A DNA stretch of 25,017 nt, taken from JBCBKZ01 sp039026975. GTDB lineage: Bacteria; Bacteroidota; Bacteroidia; J057. Both the position numbers and the translations under genes were made by a program. The notes beneath the pieces were generated by a model, which was given only the letters and a program-made list of their open reading frames with translations, ran no database searches and was not told the DNA's origin. Positions 9,901 to 16,919 of this stretch are shown here, in pieces. The stretch covers positions 1 through 25,017 of the forward strand of contig JBCCLI010000046.1 in NCBI GenBank assembly GCA_039026975.1. The letters run 5' to 3'. Positions within the stretch are counted from its first letter, which is position 1. Every line of letters starts with the position of its first letter.

Positions 9901-11513
9901 TTACTTATGTAAAGACCTCCTGCACAACCACTTGCTGTATTTTTCTTAAATTCACAAAGGTTTAGCTCTAGAAATCCAGATGCAGATGCGGCATATAAAG
10001 CACCTCCTTCTGCAGATCTAGGATTCTCGTAGTTCACTTCATTTCCTATGAATAAGGTTGAATGGATAAGTACAGAATCTCCAGATAAGCGAATTCCTCC
10101 ACCCTCTCTATCCGCACTATTCTTTTCAAAGATTGAGTTGTTAATTTTAATTAATTCTCCAGTTCTACAGAAGATTGCACCACCATCTTCTGTGTAATAG
10201 GAATTTTTACTCTTTGCTATATTTTCAATAAAAGAAGAATTTGAAATGTGAAGTTTACTTCCTGACCAGTAGATCGCTCCGCCATCAGCATTGCTTCTAT
10301 TTTCAAAAAATGAGCTAGAATCAATTGATAAAAATAATCTATTTGCTGAAAGCGCACCTCCCTTTTGTGTTGAGTTATCCCCTTTAACTTTATTTTGGAA
10401 AAATCTAGAATTATCAATAAAAACACTATCAGTTCCAGAACCACAATAAATCCCTCCTCCTTCCGATTTGCTCTCATTACCTTGGAATAGGCAAGAATCA
10501 ATTTTGAGTACTTCTGAATTGCAATACAAACCTCCACCTAGAATCCTTGAGGAATTTCCTTTAGCCTTATTATTATGAAAAATAGTATTTGAGATAAATA
10601 TGTTTTGAGCATTAATGGAGGGGCTATCTACAGCGCAAATACCTCCACCAGATTCCTTGCTAATATTTCTTTCGAAAGTGCAAGAATCAATTAATAAATT
10701 CCTTGTACTAGAGAATAGTGCCCCACCTTTTGTGGAAGTGTTCAAGATAAAATTACAGCGTTCTATTTGAACATTTATTAAAGAAAAAGCGTTTACAGCT
10801 CCTCCATCTATCGAACCATGGTTTTGAATAAACTGACAGTTTCTAAGTAAGAAAGTATTTCTCTGAACATTAAATGGATTTTTTGTGTTTTTGTAATTTA
10901 TTGCTCCTCCAAAAACTGAGTGATTATGTTCGAATATACAGTTAGTAACCGAAATATCGGACTCTCTAATATTTAATGCTCCTCCAGTATCTTGTTGGTT
11001 TCCGTTGTACAAGACATTTCTGAAAACCAAACCATTGATTTCTGCTGTTGAATCAAATTGTCTTACTGTTAGCAAAGTGAAACTGTTATCAATTGAATCC
11101 TCTGTTATTCCAATGTTTCCATCAAGAATGGTAGGGTTCTCAGTAAACAAATTGATAGAATCTGTTACCCTTTCACTTAGTTTTTGTTCCTCCCCACTGA
11201 AGCCACCTAAAAGTGATACTCCATTTTTTAACCTAAAGCTTTCTTTTCTATTCTCCTGAGAGCAGGTTTGACAATTAGTAGGTTTATATATGCCTGCAGC
11301 TACCCATACCTGATCTCCATATTCAGCCTCCTCCAAGGCATCGTGAAGGTTTGTATAAGCATCTTCCCAACTTAATCCTGTATTAGCACCATTAGCATCA
11401 TCATTCACATAAATTTTGTTTTGAGCAATAGCGTCTAGAGAAAGGGATAATACTAAAAAGACGACGAGTAATAAACTACATGGAAACGCTATGTAGGAAT
11501 GTAGGGTTTTCAT
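6957..11513 (-). CDS. Secreted polymorphic beta-helix protein with T9SS type A sorting domain (paralogue 1)
   Basis: Protein of 1518 residues starting MKTLHSYIAFPC, with a clear signal peptide (hydrophobic core LLLVVFLVLSLSL, ending D-A-I-A-Q) and then NKIYVND. Beta-helix repeats (about 100-830) have the pattern GG(A/G)(I/L)-x...(I/L)-x-x-C-x-F-x-x-N, with longer and less regular turns than paralogue 2. Then come a choice-of-anchor Q-like end (DSIDIGAFEYQE near 890), a beta-rich domain, a jelly-roll-like domain (FDYW, about 1040-1220), and a C-terminal T9SS type A domain (IFPNP, IDLQGRVL, EGVYLLEI) ending in R. The next gene on the same strand begins 125 bp downstream, so cotranscription is possible. 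It probably forms an exported rod-like surface protein; ligand unknown. The conserved block at 11553-11591 lies upstream. Confidence 0.9.
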   Translation of the reverse strand: MKTLHSYIAFPCSLLLVVFLVLSLSLDAIAQNKIYVNDDANGANTGLSWEDAYTNLHDALEEAEYGDQVWVAAGIYKPTNCQTCSQENRKESFRLKNGVSLLGGFSGEEQKLSERVTDSINLFTENPTILDGNIGITEDSIDNSFTLLTVRQFDSTAEINGLVFRNVLYNGNQQDTGGALNIRESDISVTNCIFEHNHSVFGGAINYKNTKNPFNVQRNTFLLRNCQFIQNHGSIDGGAVNAFSLINVQIERCNFILNTSTKGGALFSSTRNLLIDSCTFERNISKESGGGICAVDSPSINAQNIFISNTIFHNNKAKGNSSRILGGGLYCNSEVLKIDSCLFQGNESKSEGGGIYCGSGTDSVFIDNSRFFQNKVKGDNSTQKGGALSANRLFLSIDSSSFFENRSNADGGAIYWSGSKLHISNSSFIENIAKSKNSYYTEDGGAIFCRTGELIKINNSIFEKNSADREGGGIRLSGDSVLIHSTLFIGNEVNYENPRSAEGGALYAASASGFLELNLCEFKKNTASGCAGGLYISNYESILKDCTFSENISEEFGGAIFSKRVTRLVESKSMLSGCSFISNQSKGGGGIYLEDIDIAFTNCEFNSNSASSFGGAVFHTKVLDEKSPGISFNNCEFFENNAASGGCIYNSNSNSNLDSSIFLHNSASKDGGAIFNLSNSTIVKDCFFSENRASNRGGTIYDSLSTLIINKSTFLKNKSKSGSALFSFVSQTNIQNSTFSENDFSDKGVLSIEGDYQFQINNSTLFKNQGIGILLNGNGDPIIQSCIIAQHSKSNLINNGPQIISSGYNLISTDDTKGIEWISTDLKGTSINPLNPQLGQLRNYEGTTPTLVLLPESPAIGKGPPLSSADVLVDQRGYSRIIGSKNDSIDIGAFEYQETHTSRDITQICDIDSEFITLSDIFISDSTGGAWSIDSNQSVILSFPEAVELNSEEVEFQFLGEGLEEVNAFVTNNQINLVYNRSYTTSPNSIHISGLKIKAPLKAGFYDIFRSGEGTAIQNGNNLEDQASHGRIWVLPTVTNFPYEDSFEDTPIWQAELSSPLWQWGDPTDTRINTVASGQKVFMTNLSGSYEPNSNTWLYSPCLDLATLENPTLEFDYWADMENQIDGAVMQYSLDRGQSWRTLGSDSTGRSWYNSSSISANPGEQQGTNQFGWTGQSNGWKKAIHRLPDELRDQGVRLRLVFRSFDFVNPISQFNGFAIDNLSISDYQKNVFGELFVKEPKELAPSFTELPNQFENELLTITYPLFDPSTEVNSRDNFYGRSNKNTLILDGQAFYDPPSLVSYPEIDSLSLEEHLFTISYFPVDPLFLQVMAVVPIPQEITVQTVLVEKRVIIGNDTLLNVVRKFFPDPAGESISNWQEGETYTFNPTVNESNILSFTDNRPDDFQIVVFLQDATSKRIYQAESFPLSLVTSAYETEVLPSVQIFPNPVSDKLYISISPLRGQNLDIRIIDLQGRVLKDIALRDVLSIDVQNLPEGVYLLEIKKDSQSTIFRRFMIGR
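7821..8945 (-). repeat. Near-identical paralogous block, copy in beta-helix gene 1
   Basis: Partner of the block at 3512-4636, the same 1125 bp long with no insertion or deletion. The flanking coding sequence is alignable only at protein level. This points to recent duplication or gene conversion confined to the C-terminal domains. Confidence 0.85.
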
Positions 11514-11868
11514 GAAATAAAGATTTATGTAATTGAATCTTTCAGTTCAATATAATACTAATCCGATAGGAATACTTAATAACTAGATCGAGTGATTATG
11601 CAAAAATCTTAACAATTTTGGACTACCTAGATGAAAGAGAGGATCAAATGAATTGATCACCAGATCTATATCTGAAAAATTTTATGGATTACTTCATCTA
11701 AGCCAATATGGTAAGGATAAAAATGTGATTTTATAAGAGTTTGGAGTAACGACAAAATGGGGTAAGGAAAAAGGTTCTATTATGTTAAATCCCAAGGGAA
11801 AACTTATGTCGAAAATTAGTGATTACTTAAACTTGATTATGAAACATTAACACATCTTTTTGAACCCC
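11514..11868. other. Intergenic region between beta-helix gene 1 and the integrase
   Basis: A 355-bp stretch without a convincing gene in either direction. It holds the conserved upstream block of the beta-helix gene (11553-11591). The remainder, 11592-11868, is AT-rich with scattered stops and only a short inverted repeat (GATCAA...TTGATC). I see no strong hairpin followed by T-run for the integrase end. Confidence 0.5.
11553..11591 (-). promoter_or_regulatory. Conserved upstream block of beta-helix gene 1 (candidate promoter)
   Basis: Second copy of the 39-bp block seen at 2578-2616, also exactly 40 bp before the start codon. The central CCGATAGGA and TAATAACTAGATCGA parts are invariant. 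Conservation with fixed spacing suggests shared transcriptional control of the two paralogues; a weaker AT-rich resemblance exists upstream of the middle gene (about 6915-6940) but I do not claim it. Confidence 0.55.
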
Positions 11869-13095
11869 TCACTCCAACCCCAACCGATCCGCATAAGAAT
11901 CCAAAACATTTGATGGCAGAGACTTCAAATAAATCTGGGTGGTAGTAAGACTACTATGGCCCAGCATCTCAGAAATAGCCTTGAGAGGAATTTCATTTAA
12001 GAGAGCTTGGGTAGCGAAGGAGTGTCTGACTACATAGGAAGTAAGGTGGTGTTCTATGCCACACATATGTGCAAGTTTTCGGAGGCCATCATTGTAGCGC
12101 TTTCTTTCCCATTTGATTTCACGGTATTGATCTTCAATAGCTTCTCTTCTAAGGACGGGGAAGATGTAATCGTCTTTTCCTTTGTCTTGGCAGTAATAGG
12201 AGAGAATCTCCTGGAGGGGCTTGGAGATCTTGATATCGTAGAGTTTTCCAGTCTTCCTTCGTCTGTAAGTGATTCGTTCTCCCTGGATATCGCCTACTTT
12301 GAGATAAGCTAAATCCATAAAGGAAATACCCCATAGGAAGTATGAGGTGAGAAAGTAGTTTCTATAGTGGAAGAGCTTAGTGGTATCTTCCAGGTCAAGG
12401 TGGAGGATTTTCTGAATCTCCTCTATGGGGATGGCTCTCTTGCGAGTAGGTTCTGTTTTGATTTTATAGTCATGGAAAGGATAGTACTTTCTGTCCACTA
12501 AGCCTTCCTTAATAGCTTTGTTGTAAATGGCTCTGATGGTACGCATGTAAACGCCTAGGCCATTGAGGGTATTCCCTTTGGCGAGATGGGCCTTTTCAAA
12601 GGATTTCAGGAAAGAATAGTCTACCTGAAGGAATGTGAGTTCTGATTTACCCTTGATAGCTAAGAAGTTCTTTAATGCGTTGATGGTGGTGTAATACGAT
12701 TGGGCCGTCCCAATTTTGTTCATGATTTTCAGGTCCTGAACTAACCTACTTCCATAAGCGAGGAAAGAGGAATTCTCGTCATTCCTAAGGTAGAAGTTTT
12801 TGATATCAGTTGCCGACATCTTCGCTAATTGTTCGTTCTCCTCCAGCTCTCTGATGATTTCGAATAGTTCCGTCTTGATTTTACTCAGTCTATGATTGAG
12901 GCGGGTAAAGGAAGATACTCCCGTATAAGACTTCCTGACCATTCGTTTCTTGGCATCCCAGTCCTTCTTCTTGATGTCATACCCTAATTGAATAGTCGCG
13001 GTTCTTCGTTTATGTCCAATCCGCATAACGAGAGGGTAGGAGCCATCAGCTTTGGGTCTTCTTGTGTCAAGGGAGATAAGTATATTGGTCTTCAT
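11869..13095 (-). CDS. Tyrosine recombinase / site-specific integrase, Bacteroidota type
   Basis: Integrase of 408 residues. The start is taken at ATG 13095, preceded by AGGAAA at good spacing and giving the usual Arm-type start MKTNILISLDTRR; an in-frame ATG at 13137 would lie inside the direct repeats. Domains: N-terminal arm-binding-like segment (1-90), SAM-like core-binding domain (about 105-205), catalytic domain (about 215-408). Visible catalytic residues: Lys281 (RRRKTGK), Arg357 in YVVRHSFAT with Tyr354 where many families have His, His380 (MLGHSS) and nucleophile Tyr389 (TTTQIYLKS). The expected first Arg is Trp255 (FLWGISFMDLA). IntDOT of CTnDOT is a known active integrase that also lacks Arg I, so this need not inactivate it. 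The gene points away from the adjacent tRNA fragment, as integrases usually sit beside their attachment site. Confidence 0.93.
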   Translation of the reverse strand: MKTNILISLDTRRPKADGSYPLVMRIGHKRRTATIQLGYDIKKKDWDAKKRMVRKSYTGVSSFTRLNHRLSKIKTELFEIIRELEENEQLAKMSATDIKNFYLRNDENSSFLAYGSRLVQDLKIMNKIGTAQSYYTTINALKNFLAIKGKSELTFLQVDYSFLKSFEKAHLAKGNTLNGLGVYMRTIRAIYNKAIKEGLVDRKYYPFHDYKIKTEPTRKRAIPIEEIQKILHLDLEDTTKLFHYRNYFLTSYFLWGISFMDLAYLKVGDIQGERITYRRRKTGKLYDIKISKPLQEILSYYCQDKGKDDYIFPVLRREAIEDQYREIKWERKRYNDGLRKLAHMCGIEHHLTSYVVRHSFATQALLNEIPLKAISEMLGHSSLTTTQIYLKSLPSNVLDSYADRLGLE

Positions 13096-13116
13096 CGCTT
13101 TCCTAAGGTACGAAAA

Positions 13117-13148
13117 ATTTGCGCACGATTTGCACACTATTTGCGCAC
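13117..13148. repeat. Three 10-bp direct repeats with 11-bp period upstream of integrase
   Basis: ATTTGCGCAC at 13117-13126, ATTTGCACAC at 13128-13137 and ATTTGCGCAC at 13139-13148. Each unit begins exactly 11 bp after the previous one, so all lie on one face of the helix. They sit 21-53 bp upstream of the integrase ATG and about 105 bp from the tRNA fragment. They are probably integrase arm-type sites or an operator for int or an excisionase; the function is inferred. Confidence 0.7.
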
Positions 13149-13222
13149 CGTTTTTGTATTTATACGTTTTTATGTGATTTTATATAATGTTTAAGTATCT
13201 GATAAATAGGTATTTATGGCAC

Positions 13223-13236
13223 ATATGAATTCATAT
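13223..13236. repeat. Perfect 14-bp palindrome near the attachment site
   Basis: ATATGAATTCATAT is a perfect palindrome 17 bp from the first base of the tRNA fragment. It could be a protein-binding site for recombination or int control; AT-rich palindromes also arise by chance, so confidence in function is low. Confidence 0.35.
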
Positions 13237-13253
13237 TTAACCAATATTTAATC

Positions 13254-13297
13254 GACTCATAATCAGGGGGTCCATGGTTCGAGCCCATGTGGGCCCA
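13254..13297 (+). tRNA. 3' fragment of a tRNA with CAT anticodon (tRNA-Met-like), attachment site
   Basis: The sequence gives an anticodon loop CTCATAA (13256-13262), 3' anticodon stem TCAGG, variable loop GGGTC, a perfect T-arm (CATGG, loop TTCGAGC, CCATG), 3' acceptor strand TGGGCCC (13290-13296) and discriminator A. There is no D-arm or 5' acceptor strand: the bases before the loop (ATCGA) pair at only the two inner positions. It is therefore a displaced 3' part, not a working gene. With the integrase about 160 bp away this is the classical result of integration into a tRNA gene, with the crossover probably at or just before the anticodon loop. The intact tRNA should lie at the other, left end of the element. 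Confidence 0.85.
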
Positions 13298-13306
13298 CAC
13301 AGTATC

Positions 13307-13338
13307 AAGCACTTATCCCGATCTCGGGATAAGTGCTT
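13307..13338 (+). terminator. Hairpin terminator of the displaced tRNA 3' end
   Basis: AAGCACTTATCCCGA, a 2-nt gap, and its perfect reverse complement TCGGGATAAGTGCTT form a stem of 14-15 bp. It starts 9 bp after the tRNA discriminator, and a weakly T-rich CTTCATTT follows. This is very likely the original terminator of the tRNA gene, left on the chromosomal side of the junction; it would also shield the cluster to the right from readthrough. Confidence 0.8.
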
Positions 13339-13467
13339 CTTCATTTGCATCTAATTTAGAAACTACTTTTTGAGGATAACAAGGTAGCAATTGTAATTAG
13401 GTTTATGGATATTTATCAATAGTCAGTAGGAATTCACTGTTACCTCCTACCTATTACGTTGTTAAGT

Positions 13468-15198
13468 ATGCTATCTTCTACCCATACCCCTATACTTAGC
13501 GATCTCTCCTTACAATTACTTCCTCTTCTTGCGCCATTTCGCTCCTACATTACCTTAGCGGAAGAGCTATTCAATGAATATTTAACCTTTTTAGTAGACA
13601 CTACCCCTTTTTCTAGTATTCCGGTTACTGGTTTCTACACCATGATACATGAGTTAATAGAAAAGGGGTGGCTATGTCAGGTATTGTCGAATTGGGAGGT
13701 GTATGCTATCCATCCAGTTTTGTCTGTACATGCCGCAAAGCTCAGCACCCAAATGCAAGCGAATGAACAATTAACACTTCTTGATACATTCGTACGCTAT
13801 TACACAGATATTCTGGTGCCTAACGCTATTGAACCCTACATATTAGCACCTGATATACCAGCCCAGAATATAGGAAGATTCATTATGCAGTTCGAAGCTG
13901 AAAATGTTGAGACGGTTGTGTCAAGGGCTATTACCCAGGGAAAGGTAGGCGCACGCGTTTACACATGTTTAGATAACTATTGGCAGGCTGTAAACATGGA
14001 TAGGGACCGTCTGAGGCTAAGTGAGTCATTGTTAACCCAGATTAAAGAATCGAAGGAGAATGTAGATGTACACCTAACCATATTATTTCTTCGGTCAAAC
14101 GCCTTACAAAGCATGGGTAAGTATGCAGAGGCAGAAGGTACTACTAAAAAAGCACTAGCACTTCTTCCCCAATCAGATAACCGACAAGCTATTATACTCC
14201 AGCAGCTAGGGACCATTCTTTACGCGTTAGGCAAGCATGGTGACATACTGGCTTATTTTGAGGCTGCTTTAGCCATTTATCAAGAGACTGAAGATGAAGA
14301 AAAGATGGCTGAAATATTTCAAAATATAGGATTATTCAGTAGGGAGGTAAAAGATTATGACACATTTTTCTCTTACACTCAGCTAGCCCTAAACCTGTAT
14401 GAAAAACAGAAGAGGAGCCGGTTTCAAGCTATGGCTTACCGAAATCTAGCCGTTTTCTGGCTGGAACAAACTCAATATGATCAAGCATTAGGATGGTACA
14501 AGAAAAGCCTTGAAATCATGGAATCCTTTGGGGATCAAGTCGGGATTGCAACTGTGTACCAAGATATTGGTATCCTACATTCCAAGGCTGGTAATTTAGT
14601 TGAAGCTAAAGCACATTTCCAGAAAGCAGTTGAGATTTTTATTGGTGAAGGTTACCCTGATCAACTTGGGAAAATTTGGTTTGATTATGGTTCTGTAGCC
14701 TTAAAATTAGGAGAACTATCTGAAGCACTCACCTACTACCAGAAGGCAGTAAATGTATATGATTCTCCTAAAGGTAAAGGGGACGCATTACATATGATCG
14801 CTTATGTTCATAGCCATTATCAAAAGAATCCTGAGGCTTCTATCAGTATTTATCAAGAAGCTATCACGGCGTTTGAATTAGTGGAAAAAGGGAAAAATTG
14901 GATGGAAGCCAGGTATAATCTAGGTAATGCATTCCTTATTTTAGGTAAATTCAGAGACGCCATTCCATGCTATGAAGCAGTTATTTTTTGGGTTGAAGCG
15001 GAGAGGAAGCCAGTAACAGCCACAACAGCTTATGTAGTACATAATTTGACAGTGGCTTGTTATAAGGCTGGAGAGTATCAAAAAGGGAAAAGATATTTCA
15101 AAAAGGCCCAGAAATGGTATAGAGAATTAATGGATGAAGTAAGCTTTCAAGAGCTGGTAAAGGATGTAAAGGAAATAGGAATTAACATGCAGGATTAG
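13468..15198 (+). CDS. Winged-helix/TPR protein 1, STAND sensor-like
   Basis: Protein of 576 residues. I use the ATG at 13468; an in-frame TTG nine bases upstream adds only three residues. The N-terminal segment (about 10-95) has LLAPF at 20-24, a hydrophobic helix pattern, L-x-x-K-G-W-L, and IHP at 81-83: the same layout as the first about 90 residues of its four paralogues here and similar to the winged helix that follows the nucleotide-binding domain of NB-ARC/STAND proteins. A linker domain with F-E-A-E-N (142-146) and DNYW...DRLRLSESLL follows, then roughly nine TPRs with about 40-residue spacing (YRNLAVFW...YDQALGWYKKSLEI). There is no signal peptide and no ATPase motif. It is the first gene of a same-strand run; the next starts 18 bp after its stop. 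I infer a sensor or scaffold role for the CHAT-ATPase of this cluster. Confidence 0.85.
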   Translation: MLSSTHTPILSDLSLQLLPLLAPFRSYITLAEELFNEYLTFLVDTTPFSSIPVTGFYTMIHELIEKGWLCQVLSNWEVYAIHPVLSVHAAKLSTQMQANEQLTLLDTFVRYYTDILVPNAIEPYILAPDIPAQNIGRFIMQFEAENVETVVSRAITQGKVGARVYTCLDNYWQAVNMDRDRLRLSESLLTQIKESKENVDVHLTILFLRSNALQSMGKYAEAEGTTKKALALLPQSDNRQAIILQQLGTILYALGKHGDILAYFEAALAIYQETEDEEKMAEIFQNIGLFSREVKDYDTFFSYTQLALNLYEKQKRSRFQAMAYRNLAVFWLEQTQYDQALGWYKKSLEIMESFGDQVGIATVYQDIGILHSKAGNLVEAKAHFQKAVEIFIGEGYPDQLGKIWFDYGSVALKLGELSEALTYYQKAVNVYDSPKGKGDALHMIAYVHSHYQKNPEASISIYQEAITAFELVEKGKNWMEARYNLGNAFLILGKFRDAIPCYEAVIFWVEAERKPVTATTAYVVHNLTVACYKAGEYQKGKRYFKKAQKWYRELMDEVSFQELVKDVKEIGINMQD

Positions 15199-15216
15199 GT
15201 TTAAAAAAATATACCC

Positions 15217-16704
15217 ATGTCATACTTACCTTTTTCTGACTTACCATTCTCATTACAAAAAGGAGAAAGAAATGGGGGTAGGTTAGGCAGGGTACTCTTC
15301 CCCTTTATTAGCTTTGTTAATAAGCGTCTATTACCTGATTATATAGAAGAACTTTCTAAAAAGGAAGGTGGGATACCTCCACTTTCCATTGATAAAGCAT
15401 GGGAAAATTTATCTGCTTATGGCTTGCTAGTGGAGGTGTTTCAGGAAGAAGGCTTAGGAGTCCATCAGGTACATCCTTTGTTAAGATGGGTATTTGATGA
15501 TACCAGCTCAAGCCTCGGTCCCTACAGAACATTCTATTCTAGGTATGGATCAGAATTCTATAACCTGCTAAATTCTCCCAGTGCTGATGATCAACTGACG
15601 GGGGCTTTTTGGACGCATTATGAATATGATAATCTCCTCTGGGCACTGCAGCAAAGTTTGAAGCATCGTATGCCTCTATTCCATTTGTTTACACCCCTTA
15701 ATGCGTATTATGAATACTATGATCTTCAGGAAGAGCGCTTAGTGTTAGCAGAGCAAGTATTCCAAAAATTAACAGAAACGACTGACCTTGAGGCTTCTGA
15801 AGAGGTAAGAATGGAGCAGTTAGCCATAACAGATATTCTTTCTTATCTGTATTTAGCACGTCAGTCGTACAGCAAAGCACTAGCATCTTTTGAGCTATCA
15901 AAGAAAATCATCATGTCTTTTCCAAGGACGGATCGTTATGAACGGCTGCTGGTAAACATTCTCAATGGGAAGGCTAAAACGCTTTTGATTATGGGAGATC
16001 TTAAGCAGGGAGAGGAAGTAGCGACAAAAGCCCTTAGCTTGGCCCAAAAGCACCAAAAAGAAAGAGAAATAGCAGTTTCTCACAATAATTTGGGCATTTT
16101 GTATGCTGAGCATAATGATTTCTCCCGAGCAGAAAAACACTACCAAACAGCAATAACTATTTATCGGCAATTAGATGAGCCTCATAAAACAGCAGAGATT
16201 TCCATGGATCTTGGCCGGCTATTTACCTTAGCGTCCCGCTTTGATGAAGCAAATACTCAATTTATATATGCGCAATTAATATTTGAGGAATTTGAGGACT
16301 TCGCCAATTTAGCCTTACTAGATCAAAATCTAGGTAGCTTAGCCTTTGCACAGAAACAGTATCCCAGAAGTCACCACTACTTTGTTAAGGCCTTGATGTA
16401 TTTCTTAGAGGTAGAAGATGTAAGAGCCTGTAGCCTAATCTATGAGAATTTGGGGGTTATCGCTAGCCGATTAGAAAAGTTTGAAGAAGGGTGGGACTAT
16501 TATCAACGAGCATTCCAGCATTATTTATCTATTCAGGATAAAATGGGACTTGCCAGAATGCTACATTATGTGGCTCTGCTAGAGTACGATACTGGCTCAG
16601 ATCAATATTTACCCGTCTTAGTAAAGCAAGTGGAACAATCCTTTTCAGAAGAAGATCGAGAGGCCATTTTGGTACTATTGGAATTTTTTCGTGGACAGCT
16701 ATAA
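15217..16704 (+). CDS. Winged-helix/TPR protein 2, STAND sensor-like
   Basis: Protein of 495 residues, 18 bp downstream of the previous gene and probably cotranscribed. The N-terminal segment (about 12-95) contains LFPF (27-30), a Y-G-L-L-V-E-V strand pair and VHP at 85-87. Then come a linker domain with H-Y-E-Y-D-N-L-L (134-141), N-A-Y-Y-E-Y and E-E-R-L, and about six to seven TPRs (for example NNLGILYAEHNDFSRAEKHY) to near residue 460. It carries no catalytic or Walker motif and no export signal. Its architecture matches its neighbours at protein level, but the DNA is strongly diverged, so the paralogues are old. It is likely a soluble interaction protein; partnership with the downstream CHAT-ATPase is inferred from the shared winged-helix segment and gene order. 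Confidence 0.85.
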   Translation: MSYLPFSDLPFSLQKGERNGGRLGRVLFPFISFVNKRLLPDYIEELSKKEGGIPPLSIDKAWENLSAYGLLVEVFQEEGLGVHQVHPLLRWVFDDTSSSLGPYRTFYSRYGSEFYNLLNSPSADDQLTGAFWTHYEYDNLLWALQQSLKHRMPLFHLFTPLNAYYEYYDLQEERLVLAEQVFQKLTETTDLEASEEVRMEQLAITDILSYLYLARQSYSKALASFELSKKIIMSFPRTDRYERLLVNILNGKAKTLLIMGDLKQGEEVATKALSLAQKHQKEREIAVSHNNLGILYAEHNDFSRAEKHYQTAITIYRQLDEPHKTAEISMDLGRLFTLASRFDEANTQFIYAQLIFEEFEDFANLALLDQNLGSLAFAQKQYPRSHHYFVKALMYFLEVEDVRACSLIYENLGVIASRLEKFEEGWDYYQRAFQHYLSIQDKMGLARMLHYVALLEYDTGSDQYLPVLVKQVEQSFSEEDREAILVLLEFFRGQL

Positions 16705-16919
16705 GATCTCATCATACTTTCAAGCATATGCTTCAGGAATAAAGTGGCTACTAATAAAGAGATAGTCAAAAATATATACTTCTACGAAAAATGTTTATCA
16801 ATAAAATTTATTGTAAATTGAATAGATAAATCGCTTTGTAAAACTATGCCTGCATGTAAGGAGTAGATATAAAGAATATTCATGGATGACCCGATATTAT
16901 TTCTAAGGAGCGGTAGGGT
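16705..16919 (+). promoter_or_regulatory. Leader of the CHAT-ATPase gene with palindrome and strong ribosome binding site
   Basis: A 215-bp AT-rich gap, much longer than most gaps in this gene run, suggests a separate promoter for the CHAT gene. It holds a perfect inverted repeat CAATAAA-A-TTTATTG at 16799-16813 (possible operator) and AAGGAG at 16905-16910, nine bases before the ATG. That is the clearest Shine-Dalgarno site in the cluster. I could not assign -33/-7 elements with confidence. Confidence 0.45.

Noticed and set aside
10217..10537. Small alternative-frame reading frames within the beta-helix genes and opposite the TPR genes
   Set aside because: They lie wholly inside well-supported coding frames and show no family resemblance or ribosome binding sites.
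1..11513. CRISPR-like or satellite repeats suggested by recurring CCTCC/GGAGGA strings
   Set aside because: They are codons for the GGG core of beta-helix turns at protein-repeat spacing, not identical repeats with unique spacers.
13096..13137. Upstream in-frame ATG (13137) as integrase start
   Set aside because: It falls in the direct repeats; ATG 13095 has a good AGGAAA site and gives the standard integrase N-terminus.
13254..13297. Functional tRNA gene
   Set aside because: The 5' acceptor strand, D-arm and matching 5' anticodon stem are absent.
13344..13372. TTTG...TACTTTTTG as a Bacteroidota promoter for the first TPR gene
   Set aside because: The -7-like part is one base too long and the spacer too short against the usual consensus; it may be real but is not supportable by eye.
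13459..13467. TTG start for the first TPR gene
   Set aside because: It adds only three residues before a proper ATG at 13468, with no ribosome binding site favouring it.
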